Shown one piece after another: positions 53,443 to 60,799 of a stretch of 64,000 nt of DNA. The DNA lies in the NCBI GenBank assembly GCA_002419585.1, contig DIGJ01000014.1:147077-211076 (forward strand), read 5' to 3'. Both the position numbers and the translations under genes were made by a program. Below the pieces are notes generated by a model that saw nothing but the letters and a program-made list of their open reading frames with translations, was not told where the DNA came from and made no database searches. The first letter of the stretch is position 1, and every line of letters starts with the position of its first letter. Source of the stretch: Lachnoclostridium sp. UBA5725. GTDB lineage: Bacteria > Bacillota > Clostridia > Lachnospirales > Lachnospiraceae.

Positions 53443-53497
53443 TGCCGCTTTAGCGGCATTTAAATAAGGGAGTGTGAAAATGTTTCTATTTCACACT
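53443..53497 (-). promoter_or_regulatory. Two hairpins between accB and fabZ
   Basis: AGTGTGAAA/TTTCACACT (53471-53497) and TGCCGC/GCGGCA (53443-53458) lie in the 80-bp gap. Neither is followed by a T run, so mRNA processing or stability control is likelier than termination. Confidence 0.45.
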
Positions 53498-53510
53498 TTA
53501 CTCCTCGATT

Positions 53511-53960
53511 CTATTGAATGCGAAACAGCGGCTGTCCATATTCCACGCTTTGCGCATTTTCCACTAAAATCTCTGCTACCACTCCATCGTAGTCGCATTC
53601 GATTTCATTCATCAGCTTCATTGCTTCTACGATACCAATCGTCTGCCCTTTTGTTACGGTATCGCCTACCTTTACAAAAGGCTCTGCTTCTTCGGAAGGA
53701 GCAGCATAAAAAACACCGACCAATGGGGATTTTACAAGTTTTTGATCACTTGTAGTGCTCGTCTTGATTTCAGGACTTGTTACCATTTCATTGATTTGGC
53801 TTCGTTCAACCGGAGTGTTTTTCACCACACCTTCAACTACCTCTATTTTTTGACTCTTTGACTTCATCTTGATAAAGAGATTTTGTTCTTCATATTCAAA
53901 ACTTGATAAACCGGAATCTGATACATGATGAATTAATTCTAAAAGCTGTTGAAACTCCAT
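53511..53960 (-). CDS. accB: Biotin carboxyl carrier protein
   Basis: A 149-residue protein. ATG 53960 is used because AGGAGG lies 8 nt upstream; the in-frame ATG 53966 is only 2 nt from it. The C-terminal 75 residues are the biotinyl domain with VKVGDTVTKGQTIGIVEAMKLMNEIE; Lys in EAMKLM is biotinylated. The N-terminal helix (FQQLLELIHHVSDSGLSSFEYE) and a Thr/Ser linker precede it. It carries carboxybiotin between AccC and AccDA. It starts 12 bp behind fabF. Confidence 0.95.
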   Translation of the reverse strand: MEFQQLLELIHHVSDSGLSSFEYEEQNLFIKMKSKSQKIEVVEGVVKNTPVERSQINEMVTSPEIKTSTTSDQKLVKSPLVGVFYAAPSEEAEPFVKVGDTVTKGQTIGIVEAMKLMNEIECDYDGVVAEILVENAQSVEYGQPLFRIQ

Positions 53961-53972
53961 GATCATTTCCTC

Positions 53973-55211
53973 CTATTCTTCATATTTCTTCACTAATAAG
54001 GTCGCATTATGTCCGCCAAATCCAAGGGAATTCGTCAATGCATAAGTCACATCTTTTTGCATTCCTTTTCCGAATGCATAATTTAAATCACATTCTTCTT
54101 CTGCCTCTTTTGATCCAATGGTTTGATGAACGTATCCATCTAAGATAGACATAACACAGGTAATGAATTCTACGCCACCTGCTGCTCCAAGAAGATGCCC
54201 AATCATTGATTTTGTGGAATTGATTGCCACGGAATGCGCATTCTCTCCAAGGGCAAGTTTAATCGCACGTGTTTCAAACAAATCATTATGGTGGGTTCCG
54301 GTTCCATGCGCATTGATATAATCGATGCTATTTGCCTTAACTCCAGCTTCTTCCATTGCAAGTAACATTGCCTTTGCTGCGCCACTTCCATCTTCTGCTG
54401 GTGATGTGATATGAAATGCATCACAAGTGGATCCATAGCCTACGAGTTCCGCCAAAATAGTAGCACCACGTTTTTTGGCATGTTCCAATTCTTCCAGAAC
54501 CACAACACCGGCACCTTCTCCGATGACAAATCCACCACGATCCTTATCAAATGGGATGCTGGCACGATTACGATCGGTTGCCTGCGTGAGTGCTGTCAAA
54601 TTCGTAAATCCGGCAATTGCGGTAGGTGTTATGGAACTTTCGGTACCACCTGCAAGCATCACTTCGGCATCACCATACTGAATCGCACGAAATGCATCAC
54701 CAATTGAGTTGCTACCAGTTGCACATGCGGTTACCACGTTGGTACATTTTCCCTTTAATCCTAAGTGAATTGCCACATTGCCTGCTGCCATATTGGAAAT
54801 CATCATTGGGATTAATAAAGGATTTACCTTAGAAGGTCCCTTTTCTAATATTTTTTGATATTCCCGTTCTACGCTTTGAAGGCTTCCAATACCAGAACCA
54901 ATAATTACACCGACACGATATGGATCTTCCTCCTCCATGTTAATTCCTGCCTGTAGAAATGCCTCTTTCGCAGCCACTACTGCATACTGAGAAAATGGTT
55001 CCATACGCTTTGCTTCTTTAAAATCCATATGTTCTTTTGCTTCAAAGTTTTTCACTTCGGCAGCTAGTTTTACTTTATAATCCGTCGTATCAAATTTTGT
55101 AATCTCTTCGATTCCGTTTCTGCCTTCTTTGGCTCCTTGCCAAAATTCATTGACCGAATTTCCGATTGGTGTAATTGCTCCCATTCCAGTTACTACTACT
55201 CTTCGCTTCAT
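53973..55211 (-). CDS. fabF: 3-oxoacyl-ACP synthase II
   Basis: A 412-residue condensing enzyme. Starts MKRRVVVTGMGAITPIGNSV. Active-site Cys in VVTACATGSNSIGDAFRAI; His in YINAHGTGTHHNDLFE and INSTKSMIGHLLGAAG (Lys and His). GFGGHNATLL closes the fold. It elongates acyl-ACP with malonyl-ACP. The start codon has AAGGAG; a 28-nt TGCGCA-rich block resembling one before selO lies just upstream (55231-55260). Length normal. Confidence 0.97.
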   Translation of the reverse strand: MKRRVVVTGMGAITPIGNSVNEFWQGAKEGRNGIEEITKFDTTDYKVKLAAEVKNFEAKEHMDFKEAKRMEPFSQYAVVAAKEAFLQAGINMEEEDPYRVGVIIGSGIGSLQSVEREYQKILEKGPSKVNPLLIPMMISNMAAGNVAIHLGLKGKCTNVVTACATGSNSIGDAFRAIQYGDAEVMLAGGTESSITPTAIAGFTNLTALTQATDRNRASIPFDKDRGGFVIGEGAGVVVLEELEHAKKRGATILAELVGYGSTCDAFHITSPAEDGSGAAKAMLLAMEEAGVKANSIDYINAHGTGTHHNDLFETRAIKLALGENAHSVAINSTKSMIGHLLGAAGGVEFITCVMSILDGYVHQTIGSKEAEEECDLNYAFGKGMQKDVTYALTNSLGFGGHNATLLVKKYEE

Positions 55212-55230
55212 ATTTTATCTCCTTATTCCC

Positions 55231-55260
55231 GCGCGTGCCTTTTGCGCATATCAAGTTTGT
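55231..55260 (-). repeat. TGCGCA block before fabF, shared with selO leader
   Basis: Matches 23641-23670 at 25 of 30 positions, including TTTTGCGCATAT followed by AAGTTTG on the plus strand. Both copies lie 10-20 bp upstream of a ribosome binding site on the minus strand. Confidence 0.5.
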
Positions 55261-55265
55261 ATACC

Positions 55266-56003
55266 CTATGACATTCCGCCGTCGACATGAATCACCTGAC
55301 CGGTAATGTAGGATGCCTGATCCGATGCTAAAAATGCTGCAACTGCAGCAATATCTTCTGGTTTACCATAATGACCGAGTGGTATTTGCGTTATGGTAGC
55401 CTTTTTTATTTCCTCGGATAAGCAGTCCGTCATATCCGTTTCAATAAATCCAGGAGCAATCGCATTCACTGTAATATTTCTAGAAGCAAACTCTTTTGCA
55501 CAAGCCTTTGTCAGACCAATAACGCCTGCTTTTGAAGCCGAGTAATTTGCCTGACCAATATTTCCTAATACTCCGGATACGGAGGAAAGGTTGATAATTC
55601 TTCCAGCATGTTGCTTCATCATCTGACGGGATACAAAACGAATACAGTTAAAACTTCCTTTTAGATTGGTATTCATTACCTGATCATAGTCTTCTTCTGA
55701 CATTCGCATCATCAAACCGTCTTTTGTGATACCAGCATTGTTTACCCAGATATCAATCGTTTTATATTGTTGTATGATTTCTTTTACGAAGGCATCACAG
55801 GCTTTAAAATCGGAAACATCACAGCCATAGATTTCTGCCTTTCCGCCATTTTCTTCAATCCTTTGTTTTACTTCTTCTGCCGGTTGCTTTCCATGATTAT
55901 AGTTTATAATCACAAAGGCGCCCTGTTTTGCCAATTCTATCGCGATGGCTCTGCCGATTCCTCTGGAGGCACCGGTTACCACTGCTACTTTCCCATTTAG
56001 CAT
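55266..56003 (-). CDS. fabG: 3-oxoacyl-ACP reductase
   Basis: A 245-residue short-chain dehydrogenase. NADPH motif VTGASRGIGRAIAIELAKQG, NNAGITKDGLMMRM, catalytic Ser in NLSSVSGVLGNIGQ and YSASK with Tyr and Lys, then APGFIETDMTDCL and the C-terminal GQVIHVDGGMS. It reduces 3-oxoacyl-ACP. It is followed by fabF in the operon and preceded by a 123-bp stretch which holds the in-frame tail behind fabD. Confidence 0.97.
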   Translation of the reverse strand: MLNGKVAVVTGASRGIGRAIAIELAKQGAFVIINYNHGKQPAEEVKQRIEENGGKAEIYGCDVSDFKACDAFVKEIIQQYKTIDIWVNNAGITKDGLMMRMSEEDYDQVMNTNLKGSFNCIRFVSRQMMKQHAGRIINLSSVSGVLGNIGQANYSASKAGVIGLTKACAKEFASRNITVNAIAPGFIETDMTDCLSEEIKKATITQIPLGHYGKPEDIAAVAAFLASDQASYITGQVIHVDGGMS

Positions 56004-56030
56004 ACATACTCCTATCCATCTAACTAAGTT

Positions 56031-56126
56031 TTAAGCGTTTTCTGTGTTTTCTATATTTTCTGCAGTTTCTGCGGTTTCTGTAGTTTCGTCGATTTGAGCA
56101 GTTTCTGCAGTTTCTGCGTCATCTGC
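56031..56126 (-). other. In-frame acidic repeat tail behind the fabD stop codon
   Basis: After the fabD UAG (56127-56129) the same frame continues for 31 codons without a stop until TAA at 56031-56033. The codons form a 9-bp tandem repeat, GCAGAAACT, giving repeated Ala-Glu-Thr and drifting to Glu-Asn-Thr. The tail is strongly acidic with no basic residue. Either a nonsense mutation cut a once longer FabD, or the repeat grew in the gap, or UAG is read through at times. Confidence 0.6.
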
Positions 56127-57053
56127 CTATACTGCCTTTATCTGATTTACAACATTTTCTGCATCTTCGAATGTTTCTATATTATAAACGCTGACTTCTT
56201 TATTTATTTTCTTCAAAAATCCCGAAAGTGTTTTGCCTGGTCCGATTTCTACAAAGGTATCTACGCCCTGCTGAATCATATTTTCAACACTTTGCTGCCA
56301 CTTTACCGAAGCCGCTACCTGGGTCATTAACAAATCTTTTGTTTGGCTGATATCCGTCACATATTCTGCCGTCACATTTGTTACATAAGGGATCGCTAAC
56401 TCATGAAATGCAACATCATCCAGTTCGTTACGAAGTTCCTTACCAGCTTCGCTTAAGAAAGGAGAATGGAAAGGTCCACTGACATTGAGTGGTATGACTT
56501 TCTTTGCTCCTGCTTCTTTTAGCTTACTACTAGCTTCTTCTACTGCAGCTTTCCGTCCTGTAATAACAATCTGTCCTGGGCAGTTATAGTTTGCGATACT
56601 AACGTCATCGATGGTAGACAGGACTTCTTCAATCGTTTCTGTATCTAAGGATAGCACTGCTGCCATTGCGCCAACACCGTCTGGAACTGCTTTTTCCATA
56701 AGGATTCCACGTTTCCTTACCAGACGGATGGCATCTTTCGCCTCAAGTCCTTTGCATACGGTAATTGCACTGTATTCACCAAGGCTTAATCCCGCACAAA
56801 CATCTGGAACCAATCCCATTTTTTCTACCACTGTTGCCATTACAAGGCAGGTCGTCACGAGTGCGGGCTGCGTATACTCCGTTTTATGTAGCAGCTCATT
56901 TTCTGCAAAGCAAATCGCTTTCATGTCAAAGCCGAGTATCCTTGAGGCCATATCAAAGATTTCTCTTGCCTCCCTGTCCTTCTCGTAAAAATCAGCTCCC
57001 ATGAAAGCTTTCTGCGCTCCCTGTCCTGGAAATAAAAATGCAATCTTACTCAT
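56127..57053 (-). CDS. fabD: Malonyl-CoA:ACP transacylase
   Basis: A 308-residue acyltransferase. FLFPGQGAQKAFMGADF, nucleophile Ser in CAGLSLGEYSAIT, Arg in AVRKRGILMEKAV-like RLVRKRGILM, catalytic His in VSGPFHSPFLSEAG. It loads malonyl on ACP. Length is typical. The start overlaps the fabK stop by 8 bp. Its stop is UAG, and the frame continues behind it as an acidic repeat tail; see 56031-56126. Confidence 0.97.
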   Translation of the reverse strand: MSKIAFLFPGQGAQKAFMGADFYEKDREAREIFDMASRILGFDMKAICFAENELLHKTEYTQPALVTTCLVMATVVEKMGLVPDVCAGLSLGEYSAITVCKGLEAKDAIRLVRKRGILMEKAVPDGVGAMAAVLSLDTETIEEVLSTIDDVSIANYNCPGQIVITGRKAAVEEASSKLKEAGAKKVIPLNVSGPFHSPFLSEAGKELRNELDDVAFHELAIPYVTNVTAEYVTDISQTKDLLMTQVAASVKWQQSVENMIQQGVDTFVEIGPGKTLSGFLKKINKEVSVYNIETFEDAENVVNQIKAV

Positions 57054-57984
57054 AAAATTTCGTTCCTTCCATCAATTCCTTGGCTTCCTTTATAAGACGC
57101 AGTATCAATTCTTCGCAAGTCGATGCTTCCTTCACAAGTCCGGCAATCTGCCCTGCCATAATACTTCCTGTGATTACATCACCTTCTACCACCGCTTTTC
57201 TAAGGCCTCCAAGCGTCAGCATTTCTAATTCTTCAAAGCTGGCACCTTCTGCTTCCAAACGCTGATATTCTCTGGTCTGTTTATTTCGAAGTGTTCGAAC
57301 CGGATGTCCGGTGCTTCTTCCCGTCACTTTGGAATCAATATCCTTTGCTTTCAGGATGGCTTGTTTGTAATTATCATGAACAATCGATTCCTTGGTTACC
57401 ACAAAAGAGGTTCCAACCTGTACCGCCTTTGCTCCAAGCATAAAGGCCGCTGCCATTCCTCTGCCATCCGCGATTCCACCTGCAGCGATGACTGGTACAC
57501 TTACTTCATCTACAACTTGAGGAACCAGTGCCATTGTTGTTGTCTCGCCAATATGACCACCTGATTCACAGCCTTCTGCGATTACCGCATCTGCACCGCA
57601 GCGTTCCATTCGTTTTGCCAGCGCAACCGAAGCTACCACAGGTATCACTTTGATACCTGCTTCTTTCCACATGGACATATATTTTTCTGGATTTCCAGCA
57701 CCTGTTGTTACGACTTTTACGCCCTCTTCGGCTACCACTTTCGCTACTTCGTCTGCATATGGACTCATTAGCATAATATTGACACCAAACGGTTTGTCGG
57801 TCTTCTTTTTCACTTCTTGGATCTGAGTTCTTACCCATTCACTAGGCGCATTGGCCGCACCTATGATGCCTAAACCTCCCGCCATGGATACCGCTGCTGC
57901 AAGATGGCTTTCTGCCACCCATGCCATTCCACCTTGAATCACTGGATATTCAATTCCTAATAACTTCGTAATCTCTGTTTTCAC
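57046..57984 (-). CDS. fabK: Enoyl-ACP reductase II (FMN-dependent)
   Basis: A 312-residue FMN TIM-barrel: YPVIQGGMAWVAESHLAAAVSMAGG, GVNIMLMSPYADEV, VTTGAGNPEKYM, GCESGGHIGETTTMALVPQ (active-site His) and PVIAAGGIADGRGMAAAFML. It is the NADH-dependent triclosan-insensitive reductase that replaces FabI in many Firmicutes. Start is GTG 57984, with AGAGAGG upstream. It sits between acpP and fabD, exactly as in Streptococcus. A longer homologue at 48715-49773 is a different subfamily. Confidence 0.95.
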   Translation of the reverse strand: MKTEITKLLGIEYPVIQGGMAWVAESHLAAAVSMAGGLGIIGAANAPSEWVRTQIQEVKKKTDKPFGVNIMLMSPYADEVAKVVAEEGVKVVTTGAGNPEKYMSMWKEAGIKVIPVVASVALAKRMERCGADAVIAEGCESGGHIGETTTMALVPQVVDEVSVPVIAAGGIADGRGMAAAFMLGAKAVQVGTSFVVTKESIVHDNYKQAILKAKDIDSKVTGRSTGHPVRTLRNKQTREYQRLEAEGASFEELEMLTLGGLRKAVVEGDVITGSIMAGQIAGLVKEASTCEELILRLIKEAKELMEGTKFYE

Positions 57985-57999
57985 GTCGGCAACCTCTCT

Positions 58000-58224
58000 T
58001 TAGATACGTTCCTCAATATATTTCATTACATCGCCTACTGTTGACATTTTTTCTAATTCTTCGGTAGGGATTTCTACACCAAATTCTTCTTCCAAGGACA
58101 TAACCATTTCAAATAAGTCAAGAGAATCCGCTCCCAAATCTTCTTTGAATCTTGCTCCTTCTACTACTTCACTTGGATCTACTCCTAAACCTGCTACGAT
58201 TAATTCTTTCATTTTTTCAAACAT
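58000..58224 (-). CDS. acpP: Acyl carrier protein
   Basis: A 74-residue acidic four-helix protein. Ser in GADSLDLFEMVMSLEEEFG receives 4-phosphopantetheine. Strong GGAG box. It carries all chains in the pathway and lies between fabH and fabK. The preceding 213-bp gap is an A-rich (on the coding strand) low-complexity leader. Confidence 0.97.
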   Translation of the reverse strand: MFEKMKELIVAGLGVDPSEVVEGARFKEDLGADSLDLFEMVMSLEEEFGVEIPTEELEKMSTVGDVMKYIEERI

Positions 58225-58437
58225 AATATTTTCTCCTTTTATACGATTCGTTTTTGTTTGTTTTTTAATTTATGTAATCCAAGGCGATTTACCTTAGTGA
58301 TTACTTATTGTGTTATTACCTCTTATTTTTGTTTTATTGCTTATTATTTGCTTTTTATTAGTTGCTTTTTATTTTTGCTTTTTTATTTTTTTTATTTTTT
58401 TGCTATTTATTTTTTGCTACTTATTTTCACTTTATTA
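58225..58437 (-). other. A-rich low-complexity leader between fabH and acpP
   Basis: On the coding strand about 120 nt (58320-58437) are built from AGCAAA-AATAAA-like units with hardly any G or C, then a small hairpin (CCAAGGCGATTTACCTTAG area). Such unstructured A-rich leaders help ribosome loading, and ACP is highly abundant. No promoter could be assigned by eye. Confidence 0.5.
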
Positions 58438-59400
58438 TTACCACTTAAGATAAGTAGCTCCCCAGGAAAGACCTGCGCCAAATCCTGCAATTATAATATT
58501 CTGTCCCTTCTTAAGTTGTCCCATTTCCTGCATTTCATGTATTAGAATCGGAATACTTGCAGAAGAGGTATTTCCATATTCCATTAGATTCATTGGAAAC
58601 TTATCAATATCCACAGAAAGTCGTTTTGCCACGGATTTAATAATGCGTTCGTTTGCCTGATGTAAGATGAAATAGTCAACGTCCTCTTTTTGAATCTCTG
58701 CATTTTTCAAAAGTTCTTCGATTGACTTTGGAACTTCTTTCACTGCAAACTGAAATACATCTTTGCCATCCATTTTTAAGAATGACTTAACTCGATTACT
58801 TTCCTCTTCGAAGCCTTTTTGATGGCGACTTTCACAGGTGAGTGCATCTCCTTTTTCACCATTGGAAAACATGACCGTTTGAAACTTGGCGTCTTTATCT
58901 TCACTTAAGATGACTGCTCCCGCACCATCTCCAAATAAGATACAAGTTCCTCGATCCGTCCAGTCTAAAAGATTGGATAAACTCTCTGCTCCAATGACCA
59001 GAACATGCTTGCAAATACCACTGGCGATATAGGCCTGTGCGGTATTATAAGCAAAAACAAAGCCGCTGCAGGCTGCATTTAAATCAAAGCAAACCGCATT
59101 ATGAGCTCCAATCTCCTTTTGTACTTCACAGGCAGCACTTGGAAGAATCACATTGGAGGAAAAGGTTGCAAATAGTATCATATCCAGTTTCTCAGGTAGT
59201 ATATTTGCATTTTTCATTGCTATCTTCGAAGCCTTTGCAGCCATCGAAACGGTCGTATCGTCGTCTATAATATGTCTACGTTCAATCCCAGTTCGTTCTT
59301 TGATCCATTCATCACTTGTATCCACCAGTTTTGACAAATCTTCATTACTCATCACTCTTTCCGGTCGATACATTCCTGTCCCAACAATCTGTCCAAACAT
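58438..59400 (-). CDS. fabH: 3-oxoacyl-ACP synthase III
   Basis: A 320-residue condensing enzyme. Active-site Cys in FDLNAACSGFVFAYNTAQAY, His in DYFILHQANERIIKSVAKRL and Asn in MEYGNTSSASIPI; C-terminal GFGAGLSWGATYLKW. It starts chains from acyl-CoA and malonyl-ACP. First gene of the operon, with a strong promoter and two TTTGAT boxes at 59465-59521. Strong AGGAG box. Length normal. Confidence 0.97.
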   Translation of the reverse strand: MFGQIVGTGMYRPERVMSNEDLSKLVDTSDEWIKERTGIERRHIIDDDTTVSMAAKASKIAMKNANILPEKLDMILFATFSSNVILPSAACEVQKEIGAHNAVCFDLNAACSGFVFAYNTAQAYIASGICKHVLVIGAESLSNLLDWTDRGTCILFGDGAGAVILSEDKDAKFQTVMFSNGEKGDALTCESRHQKGFEEESNRVKSFLKMDGKDVFQFAVKEVPKSIEELLKNAEIQKEDVDYFILHQANERIIKSVAKRLSVDIDKFPMNLMEYGNTSSASIPILIHEMQEMGQLKKGQNIIIAGFGAGLSWGATYLKW

Positions 59401-59464
59401 TCAATTACTCCTGTCTTATTTAAATCATTTCATTTTTGTTCTGTTTTGTTTTGCTTTAAAATGA

Positions 59465-59493
59465 TTTGATATTAAAACCATTTGATTTTAAAA
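59465..59493 (-). promoter_or_regulatory. Two candidate FabT operator boxes
   Basis: TTTGATATTAAAA (59465-59477) and TTTGATTTTAAAA (59481-59493), 16 bp apart, on the plus strand. Each is close to the FabT dyad TTTGATnnTCAAA, with an A for C change in the right half. They cover the predicted transcription start, where a bound repressor would block. Confidence 0.5.
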
Positions 59494-59521
59494 GTATATA
59501 GTGGAATTATTTACTTGTCAA
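59493..59521 (-). promoter_or_regulatory. Promoter of the fab operon
   Basis: Perfect TTGACA (59516-59521), 17-nt spacer, TATACT (59493-59498) on the minus strand; leader about 85 nt. Confidence 0.8.
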
Positions 59522-59534
59522 GTGAATTTATAAA

Positions 59535-60392
59535 TTATTCCAATTCCTCCTTAATGGTTTTGTAGATCGCTTTGTAAAAGTCAGTCACATTTTCATTCAC
59601 TACTTTGTTATTTTCATCCAGTATGCGAATATAGCGTTCCACTACATCAGATGTCTGCGTATCTTTATGCGCCTTTAGAAAGCTCACATATTCGTTATAT
59701 GCTTTTTCCTCAATATGAACTTTATCCACATTTAAATAGAGATTTGGTTTTTTATTCACCTTATCATAACCACCTGTAATCGCGGCCGCTAATTCTTCAA
59801 AGTATAAATTTTTGGTATACGTATAGGTAAGGCCCTCTTCATATTTGTCCATATGATTTTCAAGCTCCTGACATCGAAGTAAGAGGTCCGTCAGTGAAAT
59901 CTTAATATCACCTTCTATAATGGCGGGTTTTTTGGTCTCTTTCTTCATAATTACCACAAATTCCTTCACGTCTTCTGGCAGGGAATCTGATATATGCTCT
60001 AGTCTTTCATAATCGACTTGTCTTACATCATTTAAATATCCAAAAAGACCAAGGATAAGCTGCTGTGCTTCCTTAGGTGTTGCTTTATCTATATTATCTT
60101 CGATGAATTGATATACCGTTTCTACGTTTAGGGTCTGCTGAAGCAATTGATTGTACTTTGTGATCATGGTGTCTGCTTCTGGATTTGCATTGGCTTTTAG
60201 CAGTGTATTCGCTTCCGGAGTTTTGTTTTCTTTTGGAATTTCGTTTGTATTCAGAATTTCGTTTGCTTCAATGTCATAAACTCCGTCTCCAAATTCACTA
60301 CCTTTTTTATTCACACGATCACATCCATTCAACAATACACATAGGCTAAGAATTGCAAATAATGCCAACCATATGCGATTTTGTTTCCACAT
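59535..60392 (-). CDS. Lipoprotein of unknown function
   Basis: A 285-residue protein with a lipoprotein signal: LFAILSLCVLLNGC, lipidated Cys near 24. Residues 45-75 are a degenerate repeat of about 10 residues (NEIPKENKTPEAN, LLKANANPEAD) that looks like a flexible tether. The remainder is helical and charged (YNQLLQQTLNVETVYQFIED, DLLLRCQELENHMDKYEEG, YNEYVSFLKAHKD). I do not recognise the family. It lies upstream of fabH on the same strand, but the fab promoter begins only 14 bp after its stop, so it is a separate unit. The start has AGGAGG at 11 nt. Confidence 0.78.
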   Translation of the reverse strand: MWKQNRIWLALFAILSLCVLLNGCDRVNKKGSEFGDGVYDIEANEILNTNEIPKENKTPEANTLLKANANPEADTMITKYNQLLQQTLNVETVYQFIEDNIDKATPKEAQQLILGLFGYLNDVRQVDYERLEHISDSLPEDVKEFVVIMKKETKKPAIIEGDIKISLTDLLLRCQELENHMDKYEEGLTYTYTKNLYFEELAAAITGGYDKVNKKPNLYLNVDKVHIEEKAYNEYVSFLKAHKDTQTSDVVERYIRILDENNKVVNENVTDFYKAIYKTIKEELE

Positions 60393-60483
60393 GATTTACC
60401 TGACCTCCTATTCCTATGGCTATCTTCACTTTTTCTAAGATTTACGCTTATTATGTGCAAGATTTAAAATATCATTCTTTCTT

Positions 60484-60563
60484 TATTGAAATGCGATAGT
60501 ATTCAAGTGCAATAATATACAAATGCGATAATATACAAATACGATAATTTTTAATGTGATAAT
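60484..60563. repeat. 16-bp tandem repeat upstream of the lipoprotein gene
   Basis: Five degenerate 16-bp units with consensus ATACAAATGCGATAAT, the two at 60517-60548 nearly identical. The remainder of the 60393-60710 gap holds a hairpin near 60603-60635 and the interrupted start region of the ECF gene. Confidence 0.8.
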
Positions 60564-60693
60564 TTAAATCCAATGTCAAATCTGGCACCTTTACATTTTT
60601 AATAACTGGCTATTTAAATACAGCCAATTGTTATGTATGATAGTAAAAAATAAATCTAGCACAAGGATTCACGTCATGTATGAGACGCACTGA

Positions 60694-60724
60694 AAAGGAG
60701 ATTAGTGTGAAAGAAAGTAGAGGT
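60694..60724 (+). promoter_or_regulatory. Ribosome site and GTG start cut off from the ECF gene by the IS element
   Basis: AAAGGAG, 6-nt spacer, then GTG (60707) AAA GAA AGT AGA GGT. The last 14 bases recur at 62283-62296 in front of the ECF gene. Joining the flanks gives one frame: MKESRGSQNLSLLF... up to the ECF gene ATG. TTTAAA (60614 area) and TATGAT 17 nt apart are a weak possible promoter for it. Confidence 0.55.
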
Positions 60725-60799
60725 CAGCCAAAAAGTGGCACACTTAACTAAGCTATTCAGAAAATAGCTCCTTAAGAAATTTGAATTTAGGTAATATAG

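Noticed and set aside
56127..56129. UAG read as pyrrolysine in FabD
   Set aside because: No pyl genes are in view and the FabD fold is complete before the codon; simple nonsense or chance is more economical, so it is kept only as a test.
58258..58545. 95-codon plus-strand frame rich in Phe, Leu and Tyr
   Set aside because: It is the complement of the A-rich acpP leader and overlaps fabH; low complexity explains it.
60564..60706. Vitamin riboswitch before the ECF gene
   Set aside because: Only one short hairpin is present; no TPP, FMN, preQ1, THF or cobalamin core could be found by eye.
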